9,656 nucleotides of DNA, from positions 1 through 9,656 of the forward strand of contig JAQSXN010000098.1 in assembly GCA_029256665.1 (NCBI GenBank). The letters are read 5' to 3'. The notes beneath the pieces are model-generated. The model was not told where the DNA came from. It saw nothing but the letters and a program-made list of their open reading frames with translations, and did not search any database. Both the position numbers and the translations under genes were made by a program. This document shows positions 1 through 6,158 of this stretch, in pieces. The DNA is from Paenibacillus sp. GTDB taxonomy: Bacteria; Bacillota; Bacilli; Paenibacillales; Paenibacillaceae. Within the stretch, counting starts at the first letter, position 1, and the number at the start of each line of letters is the position of its first letter.

Positions 1-715
1 CCATCCTCTCCGGCTTCTGTTCGGAGATATTATGATTCGCCCGTTCCCTTAGGCTTGCGCGATCCAGTACGACGATATGCTCTCTGCTTCGCTCGATCAT
101 ACCTTCGTCCGCGAATTTGCGAAGGACGCGGTTCAGGTGGCGGTAGCTGGTTCCGATCAGGTTGGCCGCGTCCGTCAAGCCTTTGGCGCTTAGCCGTCCG
201 CGGAAGCCGGAGTCGTTCTCGTCGAACGAAACCGACAGCAAGTAGCTTGCCAGCCGTACCTCCACGGGATAGATCAGATTAAAGCTCATAAACTGGGATT
301 TCAAACTAAACTTGCGGGTGATGATGTCCAGCAGAAATCGAAGGAGCGGAGCATGATCGCTCCCGTGCTCCCTGAGCTCCCGATATGGAATGCGGATCAT
401 GACGACGGGAGAGACTGCCTCTACCGTATTGATAATTTCGATATCCTGAAAAAATTCAACGTCCCCGATCAATTCGAGCGGCGTCTTGAAGGACACGACG
501 AGCGTTCTTCCCTCGGCCGACGTATGATAGATCTTGATTTTTCCTTTGACCAATATATACAGATAACGCGACGTCTCGCCCTGCAAGCAGATCGCTTCTC
601 CATTCTCGAATCCGCATAGCGCAAGATGCGGTCCGAGAGAAGAGGGAATGATGGTTTCGAGCCCATGCTGCCGTATGTATTGGAGCAGAGGTTCCGATAA
701 ATCGGTTTCTTTCAT
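1..715 (-). CDS. Crp/Fnr-family transcriptional regulator, YeiL-like (3' end cut by window)
   Basis: Seen: an open minus-strand frame from ATG at 715 gives 238 residues without a stop before the window edge. An AAGGAAG-type ribosome binding site lies about 11 bp upstream. Residues about 35 to 110 look like a cyclic-nucleotide-type beta-roll (ETSRYLYILVKGKIKIYH, then LELIGDVEFF at 80-89). Residues about 175 to 222 form a winged HTH; its recognition part is IGTSYRHLNRVLRKFADEG. Known: the GxSYRHL pattern and the IGDxE-type segment resemble E. coli YeiL, whose length is about 220, so little should be missing. The Arg-Ser pair by which CAP holds cAMP phosphate is absent (the stretch after GDVEFF reads QDIEIINTVEA), so cAMP binding is unlikely. 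Only two cysteines (34, 43) occur in the N-terminal half, so an Fnr-type four-Cys iron-sulfur cluster is not supported. It is probably co-transcribed with the DMT gene 41 bp upstream and may control it. The effector is unknown. Confidence 0.88.
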   Translation of the reverse strand, partial: MKETDLSEPLLQYIRQHGLETIIPSSLGPHLALCGFENGEAICLQGETSRYLYILVKGKIKIYHTSAEGRTLVVSFKTPLELIGDVEFFQDIEIINTVEAVSPVVMIRIPYRELREHGSDHAPLLRFLLDIITRKFSLKSQFMSFNLIYPVEVRLASYLLSVSFDENDSGFRGRLSAKGLTDAANLIGTSYRHLNRVLRKFADEGMIERSREHIVVLDRASLRERANHNISEQKPERM

Positions 716-756
716 GGCGTGTCTATCTTCCTTCCGTTTTCGCGGGCAAGACGCAA

Positions 757-1182
757 TCAAGATTTGAGGACGATGACGCCCGCGATCATCATGGCGATTC
801 CGATAAACTGCGGCCACGCCATCTTCTGCTTGGCGATGCCGAACCAGCCTCGGCTTTCGATCGCGAAAGACATGGCCAATTGCGCGATTAACACGGAGGC
901 TACCGTCAAGGTCAGCCCGACGCTTTGAACGGCGGTCACGTTGCTGTAGATGACCGCTGCCGCGAACGCTCCGCCGAACCAGTATAGCGGCTTTACCCCC
1001 TTGAGCTGTTTAAAGCTAACGCCGCCCATTGCGCAAGTTATGATCAGTGCCGTCGCGAATCCCGTAAACTGCGTGATCGTCGCCGCTTGCCACGTGCCGA
1101 TGTCCGCGCCGATCCGCGCGTTGGCCGCTCCCTGCAGCGCGATGAATCCGCCGCCGAGCACGGCGTATATCCAGCCTTTCAT
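757..1182 (-). CDS. DMT family transporter, short DUF606/YdcZ type
   Basis: A 141-residue, very hydrophobic protein with about four membrane segments, near residues 4-22, 33-53, 66-88 plus 90-110, and 124-139. The opening MKGWIYAVLGGGFIALQGA, followed by NARIG, matches the DUF606 (PF04657) family of the drug/metabolite transporter superfamily, whose members are usually 135 to 155 residues with four to five helices. They are thought to work as homo- or heterodimers because each chain is half the size of a ten-helix DMT exporter. The start at 1182 is preceded by AAGGAG about 12 bp away, slightly long. An in-frame ATG at 1221 would add 13 charged residues (RGDNRAKERRD) that do not suit the family start. 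The gene sits 41 bp before the Crp/Fnr regulator gene, so an operon is likely, and it is separated from the MFS gene by 186 bp. The substrate is unknown; efflux of a small metabolite or drug is only an inference from the superfamily. Confidence 0.87.
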   Translation of the reverse strand: MKGWIYAVLGGGFIALQGAANARIGADIGTWQAATITQFTGFATALIITCAMGGVSFKQLKGVKPLYWFGGAFAAAVIYSNVTAVQSVGLTLTVASVLIAQLAMSFAIESRGWFGIAKQKMAWPQFIGIAMMIAGVIVLKS

Positions 1183-1247
1183 AACATCCCGTCTCTCCTT
1201 CGCACGATTATCTCCTCTCATTAAATGCTATCCTTGCCCAATAGAAA

Positions 1248-1261
1248 AGGACATATGTCCT
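1248..1261. promoter_or_regulatory. 14-bp perfect palindrome upstream of DMT/regulator pair, candidate operator
   Basis: AGGACATATGTCCT is a perfect palindrome. It begins 66 bp upstream of the DMT start codon, in the gap where the promoter of the DMT and YeiL-like pair should lie. I could not fix a convincing -35/-10 pair on the minus strand, so its place relative to the promoter is uncertain. A dimeric regulator such as the Crp/Fnr-type protein of the same operon could bind here. That link is inference: the arms do not match the classic TGTGA/TCACA or TTGAT/ATCAA half-sites. Confidence 0.4.
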
Positions 1262-1271
1262 GAATTGCAAA

Positions 1272-1319
1272 TTCCGACAAATAAAAGCGACACGGAAGCG
1301 TACCTCCCAATTGTCGGAA
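1272..1319. repeat. 9-bp perfect inverted repeat with 30-bp spacer, upstream of DMT gene
   Basis: TTCCGACAA at 1272-1280 and its exact reverse complement TTGTCGGAA at 1311-1319. Read on the minus strand, the 30-nt interior can form a smaller stem (GGAGG with CTTCC, one G-U pair), so a transcript could fold into a nested hairpin. It is not a good intrinsic terminator in either direction: there is no uninterrupted T run after the minus-strand 3' arm and only a short A-rich run on the plus side. It could instead be a pair of protein half-sites or a leader structure for the DMT gene. Only the symmetry is certain. Confidence 0.4.
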
Positions 1320-1368
1320 AAAGGAATGGCAGTCCTGCGTCATGCTGTTGTATAATCAACCATGCTTA

Positions 1369-2571
1369 CTACATGGACCGATTTCGGGCTTGACTGTCGA
1401 CGCCGCGGCTCCTGTCCGCGTACGCCCAGCGCCATACCAAGAGGGAAGCGATCGCCGCGAGAAACGCGCCAAATAAAAAGCCGCTGTTCAGTCCCCAGTT
1501 CTCGTTCAGCCAACCGGCCAGGAACGGGCCGGAGAACATGCCGACGGCATATAGCGCCTGATATAAACCCATTGCGGTCGCCCTGCCGGACCGATCGACA
1601 TCGCGGATGGCCAGCCCAAGCAGCAACGGCATGTGAAGTCCCTGAGCCAGCCCGTTGAGCGCTTGCGTGACGTACAGCCATTCGATGGACGGCGACATGA
1701 CCATGCAGGCCGTGCATATGCCGCTGACGATAAATCCCGTCCCGATGGTCCGCCAATAGCCGAATCTCGGAACGAGCCAAGCGGCGCTGCCGAAAGACGC
1801 AATCGCGTGCGGGAGCATGAAGGAGAAGACGACCAGCGTGAGCTGCAAGCCGTTTGCCCCAAACTCTTGCGCCTTAAGCGGCGTAAAGCCGAACATCGTG
1901 ATGAACAGCACGCCATGCGCAAGCACCGACAGGAGCGATACCCGAAGCAACGTCGCATTCTTCACGACGGAGGCGATAAGCGCAAAGGACATGCCGGGCT
2001 GGCCGTCCCCTCCGGGATCCGACTCGCGAAGCAGCATGGCGAGCGCGAGTCCGATTGCCGCTACGATCGCGCCGAGCATAAACGGGGCAGCCGGACTAAA
2101 TCCGTCGTTCAGCCATCCGCTGAGCAGCATCCCCAGCATTTGGCCGGACACGGTCATGAGGCTGATGTTGCCCATTGCGCGGCCCATGCCGCCGTTGCCG
2201 AAGAAGCCGGCGTACATCACCGTGAAAGCGACCCAGGTCGAAGCGCACACTCCCGCGACAATGCGGCCGGCAAGGGGCCAGATCCACGAACCGGGAATCA
2301 GGAACAGCAGGCAGCTAGCAATCGCGGTAAACATCCCGAGCAAAATAAACGGCTTCCGCCTGCCCATTCGGTCGGAGAGAATGCCAAGCGGGAACCGGAC
2401 AAACATTTGCACGAAACCATAGCTGCCGAGCACGATGCCGATAAATTGAAGGGAATAACCGCCGTCCTTCAAGTACGGAGATAAGGTAGGCACGTAAATG
2501 TACATCGAAGTCCAGTAAAGGACGGTAACCGCCATAAATAAGCCGCGTTGCGCGGCGCCAAAATTTGTCAT
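1369..2571 (-). CDS. MFS transporter
   Basis: A 400-residue hydrophobic protein of the usual size for a 12-helix major facilitator. The diagnostic motif between helices 2 and 3 is clear: GILSDRMGRRKPF at residues 63-75 (form GxLaDrxGrkx). The second half repeats the layout, with a central charged loop near residues 182-195 (RESDPGGDGQPG) between the two six-helix bundles and further membrane segments to about residue 382. A polar tail (ADRSRGVDSQARNRSM) ends the protein in the cytoplasm. Start choice: ATG at 2571, 11 bp after AGAGGAG; a directly adjacent in-frame TTG is possible. An upstream extension to 2640 would run across the promoter and add residues unlike an MFS N-terminus. The overall look is that of a proton-driven drug or metabolite antiporter (DHA1-like), but the substrate cannot be told. 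It is divergent from the two-component genes, with 90 bp between start codons. Confidence 0.93.
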   Translation of the reverse strand: MTNFGAAQRGLFMAVTVLYWTSMYIYVPTLSPYLKDGGYSLQFIGIVLGSYGFVQMFVRFPLGILSDRMGRRKPFILLGMFTAIASCLLFLIPGSWIWPLAGRIVAGVCASTWVAFTVMYAGFFGNGGMGRAMGNISLMTVSGQMLGMLLSGWLNDGFSPAAPFMLGAIVAAIGLALAMLLRESDPGGDGQPGMSFALIASVVKNATLLRVSLLSVLAHGVLFITMFGFTPLKAQEFGANGLQLTLVVFSFMLPHAIASFGSAAWLVPRFGYWRTIGTGFIVSGICTACMVMSPSIEWLYVTQALNGLAQGLHMPLLLGLAIRDVDRSGRATAMGLYQALYAVGMFSGPFLAGWLNENWGLNSGFLFGAFLAAIASLLVWRWAYADRSRGVDSQARNRSM

Positions 2572-2600
2572 CAAGTCGATAGCTCCTCTCTCATTTATCC

Positions 2601-2629
2601 AATGTAGCGGAATGGAGAAATGTTGGCAA
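2601..2629 (-). promoter_or_regulatory. Candidate sigma-A promoter for the MFS gene
   Basis: On the minus strand, TTGCCA (2629-2624; five of six to TTGACA) is followed after exactly 17 bp by TACATT (2606-2601; four of six to TATAAT). Transcription would start near 2594, leaving a short leader with AGAGGAG before ATG at 2571. The spacing and position are right. The -35 box overlaps the region that must also hold control elements for the divergent response regulator gene. Confidence 0.5.
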
Positions 2630-2643
2630 TATACAAGCAATAT
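2626..2643. repeat. Two GCAATAT direct repeats, 11-bp period, in the divergent control region
   Basis: GCAATAT occurs at 2626-2632 and again at 2637-2643, one helical turn apart. The pair overlaps the -35 box of the MFS promoter and ends just before the ribosome binding site of the response regulator gene. AraC-type proteins often contact tandem half-sites on one DNA face, so this could be a self-regulation site. With only 7-bp units in an AT-rich stretch, chance is a real alternative. Confidence 0.25.
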
Positions 2644-2645
2644 TC

Positions 2646-2653
2646 AAAGGAGG
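2646..2653 (+). promoter_or_regulatory. Ribosome binding site fixing the response regulator start
   Basis: AAAGGAGG lies 8 bp before ATG at 2662. This near-perfect Shine-Dalgarno sequence decides for the start giving MFRVLLVDDE. The longer in-frame reading from 2620 would place the site inside the coding region and add 14 residues ahead of the receiver domain. Confidence 0.85.
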
Positions 2654-2661
2654 CCGAATCT

Positions 2662-4230
2662 ATGTTTCGCGTTTTGCTGGTTGATGACGAGGCTTACTTC
2701 AGGCAAGGGATGATGGAGCTGATCGGATGGGAGAAATGCGGCTTTGCGGTGTCGGGGGAATCCGATAACGGGGAGGACGCGCTCGACATGATTCTGAACG
2801 ATCTCCCGGACTTGGTCATAACGGATATTCGGATGCCGGTCATGGACGGTCTGGAGCTCGTGAAGCGAGCGGTGCAAGTGCATGGCTTAAAAACGAAGTT
2901 CATCATTGTAAGCGGTTACGATGAATTCAAATACGCGCAGCAAGCGGTCAAATACGGCGTTTGCGACTTTATTCTGAAGCCTATCGACGAAACCGTCTTG
3001 GAGGCGACTCTGTTGGAGCTTAAGGGCAAGCTGGAGCGGGAGGCGGCCGTCGCCATGGGGCAGCAGCACCGGTTAAGCAGCGACCGGATCGCCGCCTTGA
3101 TCAAAGGGGAGTGCACGCCGGAACAGGCAGAGCAATGGCGTACGGAGATGGAGCTGCCGCCGCGGGGACGCTTGTATTATATGTTCGTCGAAAGGAACGA
3201 GAGCGAATCCGCGCTTCGGGAAGCGAGTCCGCCGCCGATGGTGGACGTTCGACATTTGACGCTCGAGACCTGGGCGGAGCTGGCGCCATCCATGCCGTGT
3301 CTCCATACTTACGAACATCGCGGGAAATTAGGACTCGTCGTAGCGGAAGCCGCGCTCCCGGACCATTGGACCGTCGAACGGTTGGCCAAGTCTCTGCAAG
3401 CCAAGCTGCAAGCGGCTTGCGGGGATCCCGTCTGCCTATTCGTCGGCGCGGCCGTATCGCATCTTGCCGATCTCAAAGAAGCTTACGTCAGCGCAAAGGA
3501 GACCATGCTATACAAATACATGGACGAGCGCAGACTCGTGTTCCTGCACGAAGAGGTGAGCTCCAAGCCGCTTCAATATGTCATTATGGATCATTCGATG
3601 TTCGCCAAGCTGAAGGAAAACATGGAAGAGAACAACGAGATGGCAATCAAACAAGAGGTGGAGGCTATTTTCCTTCAGTTTCGGACTCGCTGCTACGTCC
3701 CCGAAGCGGTGCGGACAAGCCTGCATCGTTTCGTATCGGAAGCGCTCTCCACCTTGCAAGAGATGGACATCGACACGGAGACGATGACATTCAAGAAGCC
3801 GATCATTGCGTGGTATGACCGCAACATAACGGCAACGACGCTCAAGGAGCTGTTCGGCGGCTTCGTATTGGAGTGCTCCCGGCTCGCGGCGCGTCAACGC
3901 AAGGACATGTCCGGGGGCGGCATTCAGAAGGTGAAAAGTTTTATCGACGCCAATTATGCCACGAACCTCAATTTGAAATCGATCGCAGCGCGTTTCTATA
4001 TGAATCCCGTGTACCTGGGGCAGCTGTTCAAAAAAACGTACGGGACTTATTTCAACGAATACGTCCTGCAGCTTAGAGTTGCCGAAGCGAAACGGCTGCT
4101 CAGGCTTACCGATCTTCGGGTCTACGAAATCGCCGATCGGATCGGCTTCAACAACGCCGAATATTTTGTCTCGCAATTCGAGAAGCTCGAACGGATGACG
4201 CCGACGGAATATCGCAACAGCCTGCGCTAA
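2662..4230 (+). CDS. Response regulator with C-terminal AraC-type HTH (YesN type)
   Basis: A 522-residue DNA-binding response regulator. The receiver domain spans about residues 1-120: acidic pair D8/D9 in VLLVDDE, phosphate-accepting D55 in LVITDIRMPVMDG, S84 in IIVSGYDEF and K106 in FILKPIDE, so all catalytic positions are intact. A middle region of about 290 residues, less conserved in the family, includes a GGDEF-like degenerate stretch typical of long YesN proteins (for example LFVGAAVSHLADLKEAY). Residues about 418-522 hold the two HTH motifs of an AraC domain: LKSIAARFYMNPVYLGQLFK, and later the VYEIADRIGFNNAEYF part with final MTPTEYRN. It acts as the cytoplasmic partner of the kinase encoded 21 bp downstream. 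By analogy with related loci it probably activates the lipoprotein gene at 6159. Here the regulator precedes the kinase, whereas in B. subtilis yesM precedes yesN. No clear sigma-A promoter was found for it. Confidence 0.95.
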   Translation: MFRVLLVDDEAYFRQGMMELIGWEKCGFAVSGESDNGEDALDMILNDLPDLVITDIRMPVMDGLELVKRAVQVHGLKTKFIIVSGYDEFKYAQQAVKYGVCDFILKPIDETVLEATLLELKGKLEREAAVAMGQQHRLSSDRIAALIKGECTPEQAEQWRTEMELPPRGRLYYMFVERNESESALREASPPPMVDVRHLTLETWAELAPSMPCLHTYEHRGKLGLVVAEAALPDHWTVERLAKSLQAKLQAACGDPVCLFVGAAVSHLADLKEAYVSAKETMLYKYMDERRLVFLHEEVSSKPLQYVIMDHSMFAKLKENMEENNEMAIKQEVEAIFLQFRTRCYVPEAVRTSLHRFVSEALSTLQEMDIDTETMTFKKPIIAWYDRNITATTLKELFGGFVLECSRLAARQRKDMSGGGIQKVKSFIDANYATNLNLKSIAARFYMNPVYLGQLFKKTYGTYFNEYVLQLRVAEAKRLLRLTDLRVYEIADRIGFNNAEYFVSQFEKLERMTPTEYRNSLR

Positions 4231-4251
4231 ACAGAAAGGGGGAGTCGGCCG

Positions 4252-6060
4252 ATGATTCGCAAGTGGTTAGCCGAAAGAAAGTTCGGCATTCAACATATCC
4301 GGTTGCGCAACAAAATGATGATCGTTTATATCTTCTGCGTGTTCCTGCCGATACTGATCACGAACATCGTGTTCTATCAAGTGACGAGCGAAAACGTGAA
4401 ACGGCAAAATCTGGAGGATACGACAAAAGCGCTGGAACAAATCAAAAACGAGCTGCTCTCGGAGCTGGACGGCGCCATCAACGTATCCTCCGGGTTCTTT
4501 ACCGACAATAAGCTAAATGAGCTGCTGGAGAACGAGTATGCCCAGCCGGCCGATTATATCGAAGCCTACGATTCCTACTTTCGCAGAATATTGAACAGCT
4601 ATACGCCGATTTACGCTTCCGTTCAGAATATCAAAATCTATCTGGACAATCCCACGCTCCTTCACTCCGGCGGCATCGGATATTTGTCGCCCGCCATCAA
4701 ACAAAACGAATGGTACCGGGCGTTAGGAGGCCCTGCTTCGAACGCTACCGCGTTCGTCCGCTCTCCAAGGGAGGATTTGCTGATCGCCAGCGGCACGGCC
4801 GCCGCGCCGGAAACGTTTAGCCTCGTGCGCCGCATGAATTATTTCGACTCCTTGAACAATTGGGAGAAGGTGCTTAAGATCGAGCTCAAAATGTCGACGA
4901 TCCATACGATTTTCTCCAATTTGAACGTGCAGGGCTATGTTTATTTGGTGGATGGAGAAGGCGAGGTTGCTTATTCGAACGATCCCGAGACGGATTGGTT
5001 CTCCGTCCGCCGGCCGTTCGACGGACTTCAGATTCCGTCCCATTCCGTACTCTTGAGAACAAGTTACCCTGCCGGCAGCCTGCTAGGCGACTGGCAGATG
5101 GTCGCGGTCGTGTCGGAGAAGGATATATTCAGCGAGCTGCGCAAGTCGAGAGAGTTCGTGTATTGGATGGCGGGCATCAATCTGATCGTGCCGACGTTAA
5201 TCATTGCATGGATAGCCAGGTCGATAACCGCCAGGCTGGGCAATATTCTCCGTTACATGAAACGGGTCAAAAACCAGCATTTCGATACGATGCGCCAAGC
5301 GGAAAGCAATGACGAGATCGGCCAGTTAACGGGCGAATTCAATCGCATGACGCTGCAAATCCGCAGTCTGATCAACGATGTGTACGTCGCCGACATCCGG
5401 CAGAAAAGCTTGGAGCTGGAGCGGCGCAAAGCGCAGCTTAACGCGCTGCAGAGCCAGATCAATCCGCATTTTCTGTTCAATGCGCTGGAGACGATCCGGA
5501 TGCGAAGCGTAATCAAAAAGGAATCGGAAACGGCCAAAATCATTCATAACATGGCCAAGCTGTTCCGCAGCGCCTTAACGTGGAAGCGCGATATGGTCGC
5601 GATTCGGGAAGAAATGGAATTCGTGAATTGTTTCCTCGAAATCCAACAATACCGTTTCGGAGACCGGCTGACCTTCGATATATCGGTCGAACCCGAGGCG
5701 GAAGAGCTGCTCATCCCCAAATTCGTTTATTTGCCGTTTGTCGAGAACGCGTGTATCCATGGCGTCGAGCAGGTTAAAAAGGGCGGACATATCGAGCTTC
5801 GCATTCATGCGGACAAGGAGATGGCGTATTTCTTCATTAGGGACAACGGCAACGGAATGCCGCGGGAGCAAAAGGAAAAAATCCGGTCGTATCTGGACGA
5901 GGAGGAGGAGCTGGGCGAGCGGATCGGCGTTCAGAACGTCATTTACCGGCTTAAGCTCATCTACGGCGACGCGTTTCTGTTCGAGCTTGAGAGCGAAAGC
6001 GGAGCAGGCACCGCGGTGCGAATCGGCATCCCTATAACCGGCTTTTCGAACAATCTCTAA
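4252..6060 (+). CDS. Sensor histidine kinase, YesM type (HisKA_7TM-less, His_kinase/HATPase_c)
   Basis: A 602-residue membrane kinase. A first membrane helix lies at residues 23-43 and a second at about 303-323, enclosing a 260-residue extracellular sensor region likely of Cache fold. A HAMP linker follows (about 320-375, with DEIGQLTGEFNRMT), then a short coiled coil (about 383-402, SLELERRKAQLNALQSQ). The PF06580 His_kinase box is SQINPHFLFNALETIRMRS with phosphorylated His406. The ATPase domain shows the N box YLPFVENACIHG (Asn499), the G1 box DNGNGM (531-536), a G2 box RIGVQNV (557-563) and a final ESGAGTAV. The first glycine of the G2 box is an Arg; the rest is normal, so activity is expected. 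The start at 4252 has AAAGGGGGAG 7 bp upstream. It phosphorylates the response regulator encoded just before it. The ligand is unknown; since the sensor lies outside the cell beside a sugar-binding lipoprotein, an extracellular saccharide or the loaded lipoprotein is plausible. Confidence 0.95.
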   Translation: MIRKWLAERKFGIQHIRLRNKMMIVYIFCVFLPILITNIVFYQVTSENVKRQNLEDTTKALEQIKNELLSELDGAINVSSGFFTDNKLNELLENEYAQPADYIEAYDSYFRRILNSYTPIYASVQNIKIYLDNPTLLHSGGIGYLSPAIKQNEWYRALGGPASNATAFVRSPREDLLIASGTAAAPETFSLVRRMNYFDSLNNWEKVLKIELKMSTIHTIFSNLNVQGYVYLVDGEGEVAYSNDPETDWFSVRRPFDGLQIPSHSVLLRTSYPAGSLLGDWQMVAVVSEKDIFSELRKSREFVYWMAGINLIVPTLIIAWIARSITARLGNILRYMKRVKNQHFDTMRQAESNDEIGQLTGEFNRMTLQIRSLINDVYVADIRQKSLELERRKAQLNALQSQINPHFLFNALETIRMRSVIKKESETAKIIHNMAKLFRSALTWKRDMVAIREEMEFVNCFLEIQQYRFGDRLTFDISVEPEAEELLIPKFVYLPFVENACIHGVEQVKKGGHIELRIHADKEMAYFFIRDNGNGMPREQKEKIRSYLDEEEELGERIGVQNVIYRLKLIYGDAFLFELESESGAGTAVRIGIPITGFSNNL

Positions 6061-6120
6061 ACTTTTTGTAGTAGGAACTAAAGTTATAGGGGTCATCATC
6101 GCGCCTATCCCAAGTTAAAC

Positions 6121-6134
6121 TGAAAGTGCTTTCA
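6121..6134. promoter_or_regulatory. cre-like site (candidate CcpA operator) before the lipoprotein gene
   Basis: TGAAAGTGCTTTCA has perfect 6-bp inverted arms (TGAAAG and CTTTCA) around a TG centre. It matches the Bacillus cre pattern TGWAANCGNTWNCA at all fixed positions except one: the C of the central CG is T. It ends 24 bp before ATG at 6159. Known: CcpA bound at a cre within or just after a promoter represses carbohydrate genes when glucose is available. I infer catabolite repression of the lipoprotein and permease genes. No convincing -35/-10 pair could be fixed in the 98-bp gap, which would suit a promoter needing an activator. Confidence 0.6.
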
Positions 6135-6158
6135 AATATTCGTACAGGGGGCAATACG

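Noticed and set aside
55..282. 75-residue plus-strand open frame at the left edge
   Set aside because: It is antisense to the Crp/Fnr-type regulator gene and Arg/Ser-rich, with no sign of being coding.
1351..1356. Perfect TATAAT on the plus strand
   Set aside because: There is no -35 box at 16-18 bp; TTGTCG is 34 bp away. It would read only antisense into the 3' end of the MFS gene.
1633..2484. 283-residue plus-strand open frame
   Set aside because: It lies wholly antisense to the MFS gene, is rich in R, H, E and Q without any domain, and has no ribosome binding site; it is a shadow of the MFS codon pattern.
3111..3818. 235-residue plus-strand open frame
   Set aside because: It is in another frame inside the response regulator gene, has Arg/Ser-rich low-complexity composition and no ribosome binding site.
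3508..4176. 222-residue minus-strand open frame
   Set aside because: It is antisense to the AraC domain half of the response regulator gene, with no domain signature.
6086..6108. ATAGG/CCTAT inverted repeat between kinase and lipoprotein genes
   Set aside because: The stem is only 5 bp with a 13-nt loop and no T run follows; it is too weak to call a terminator.
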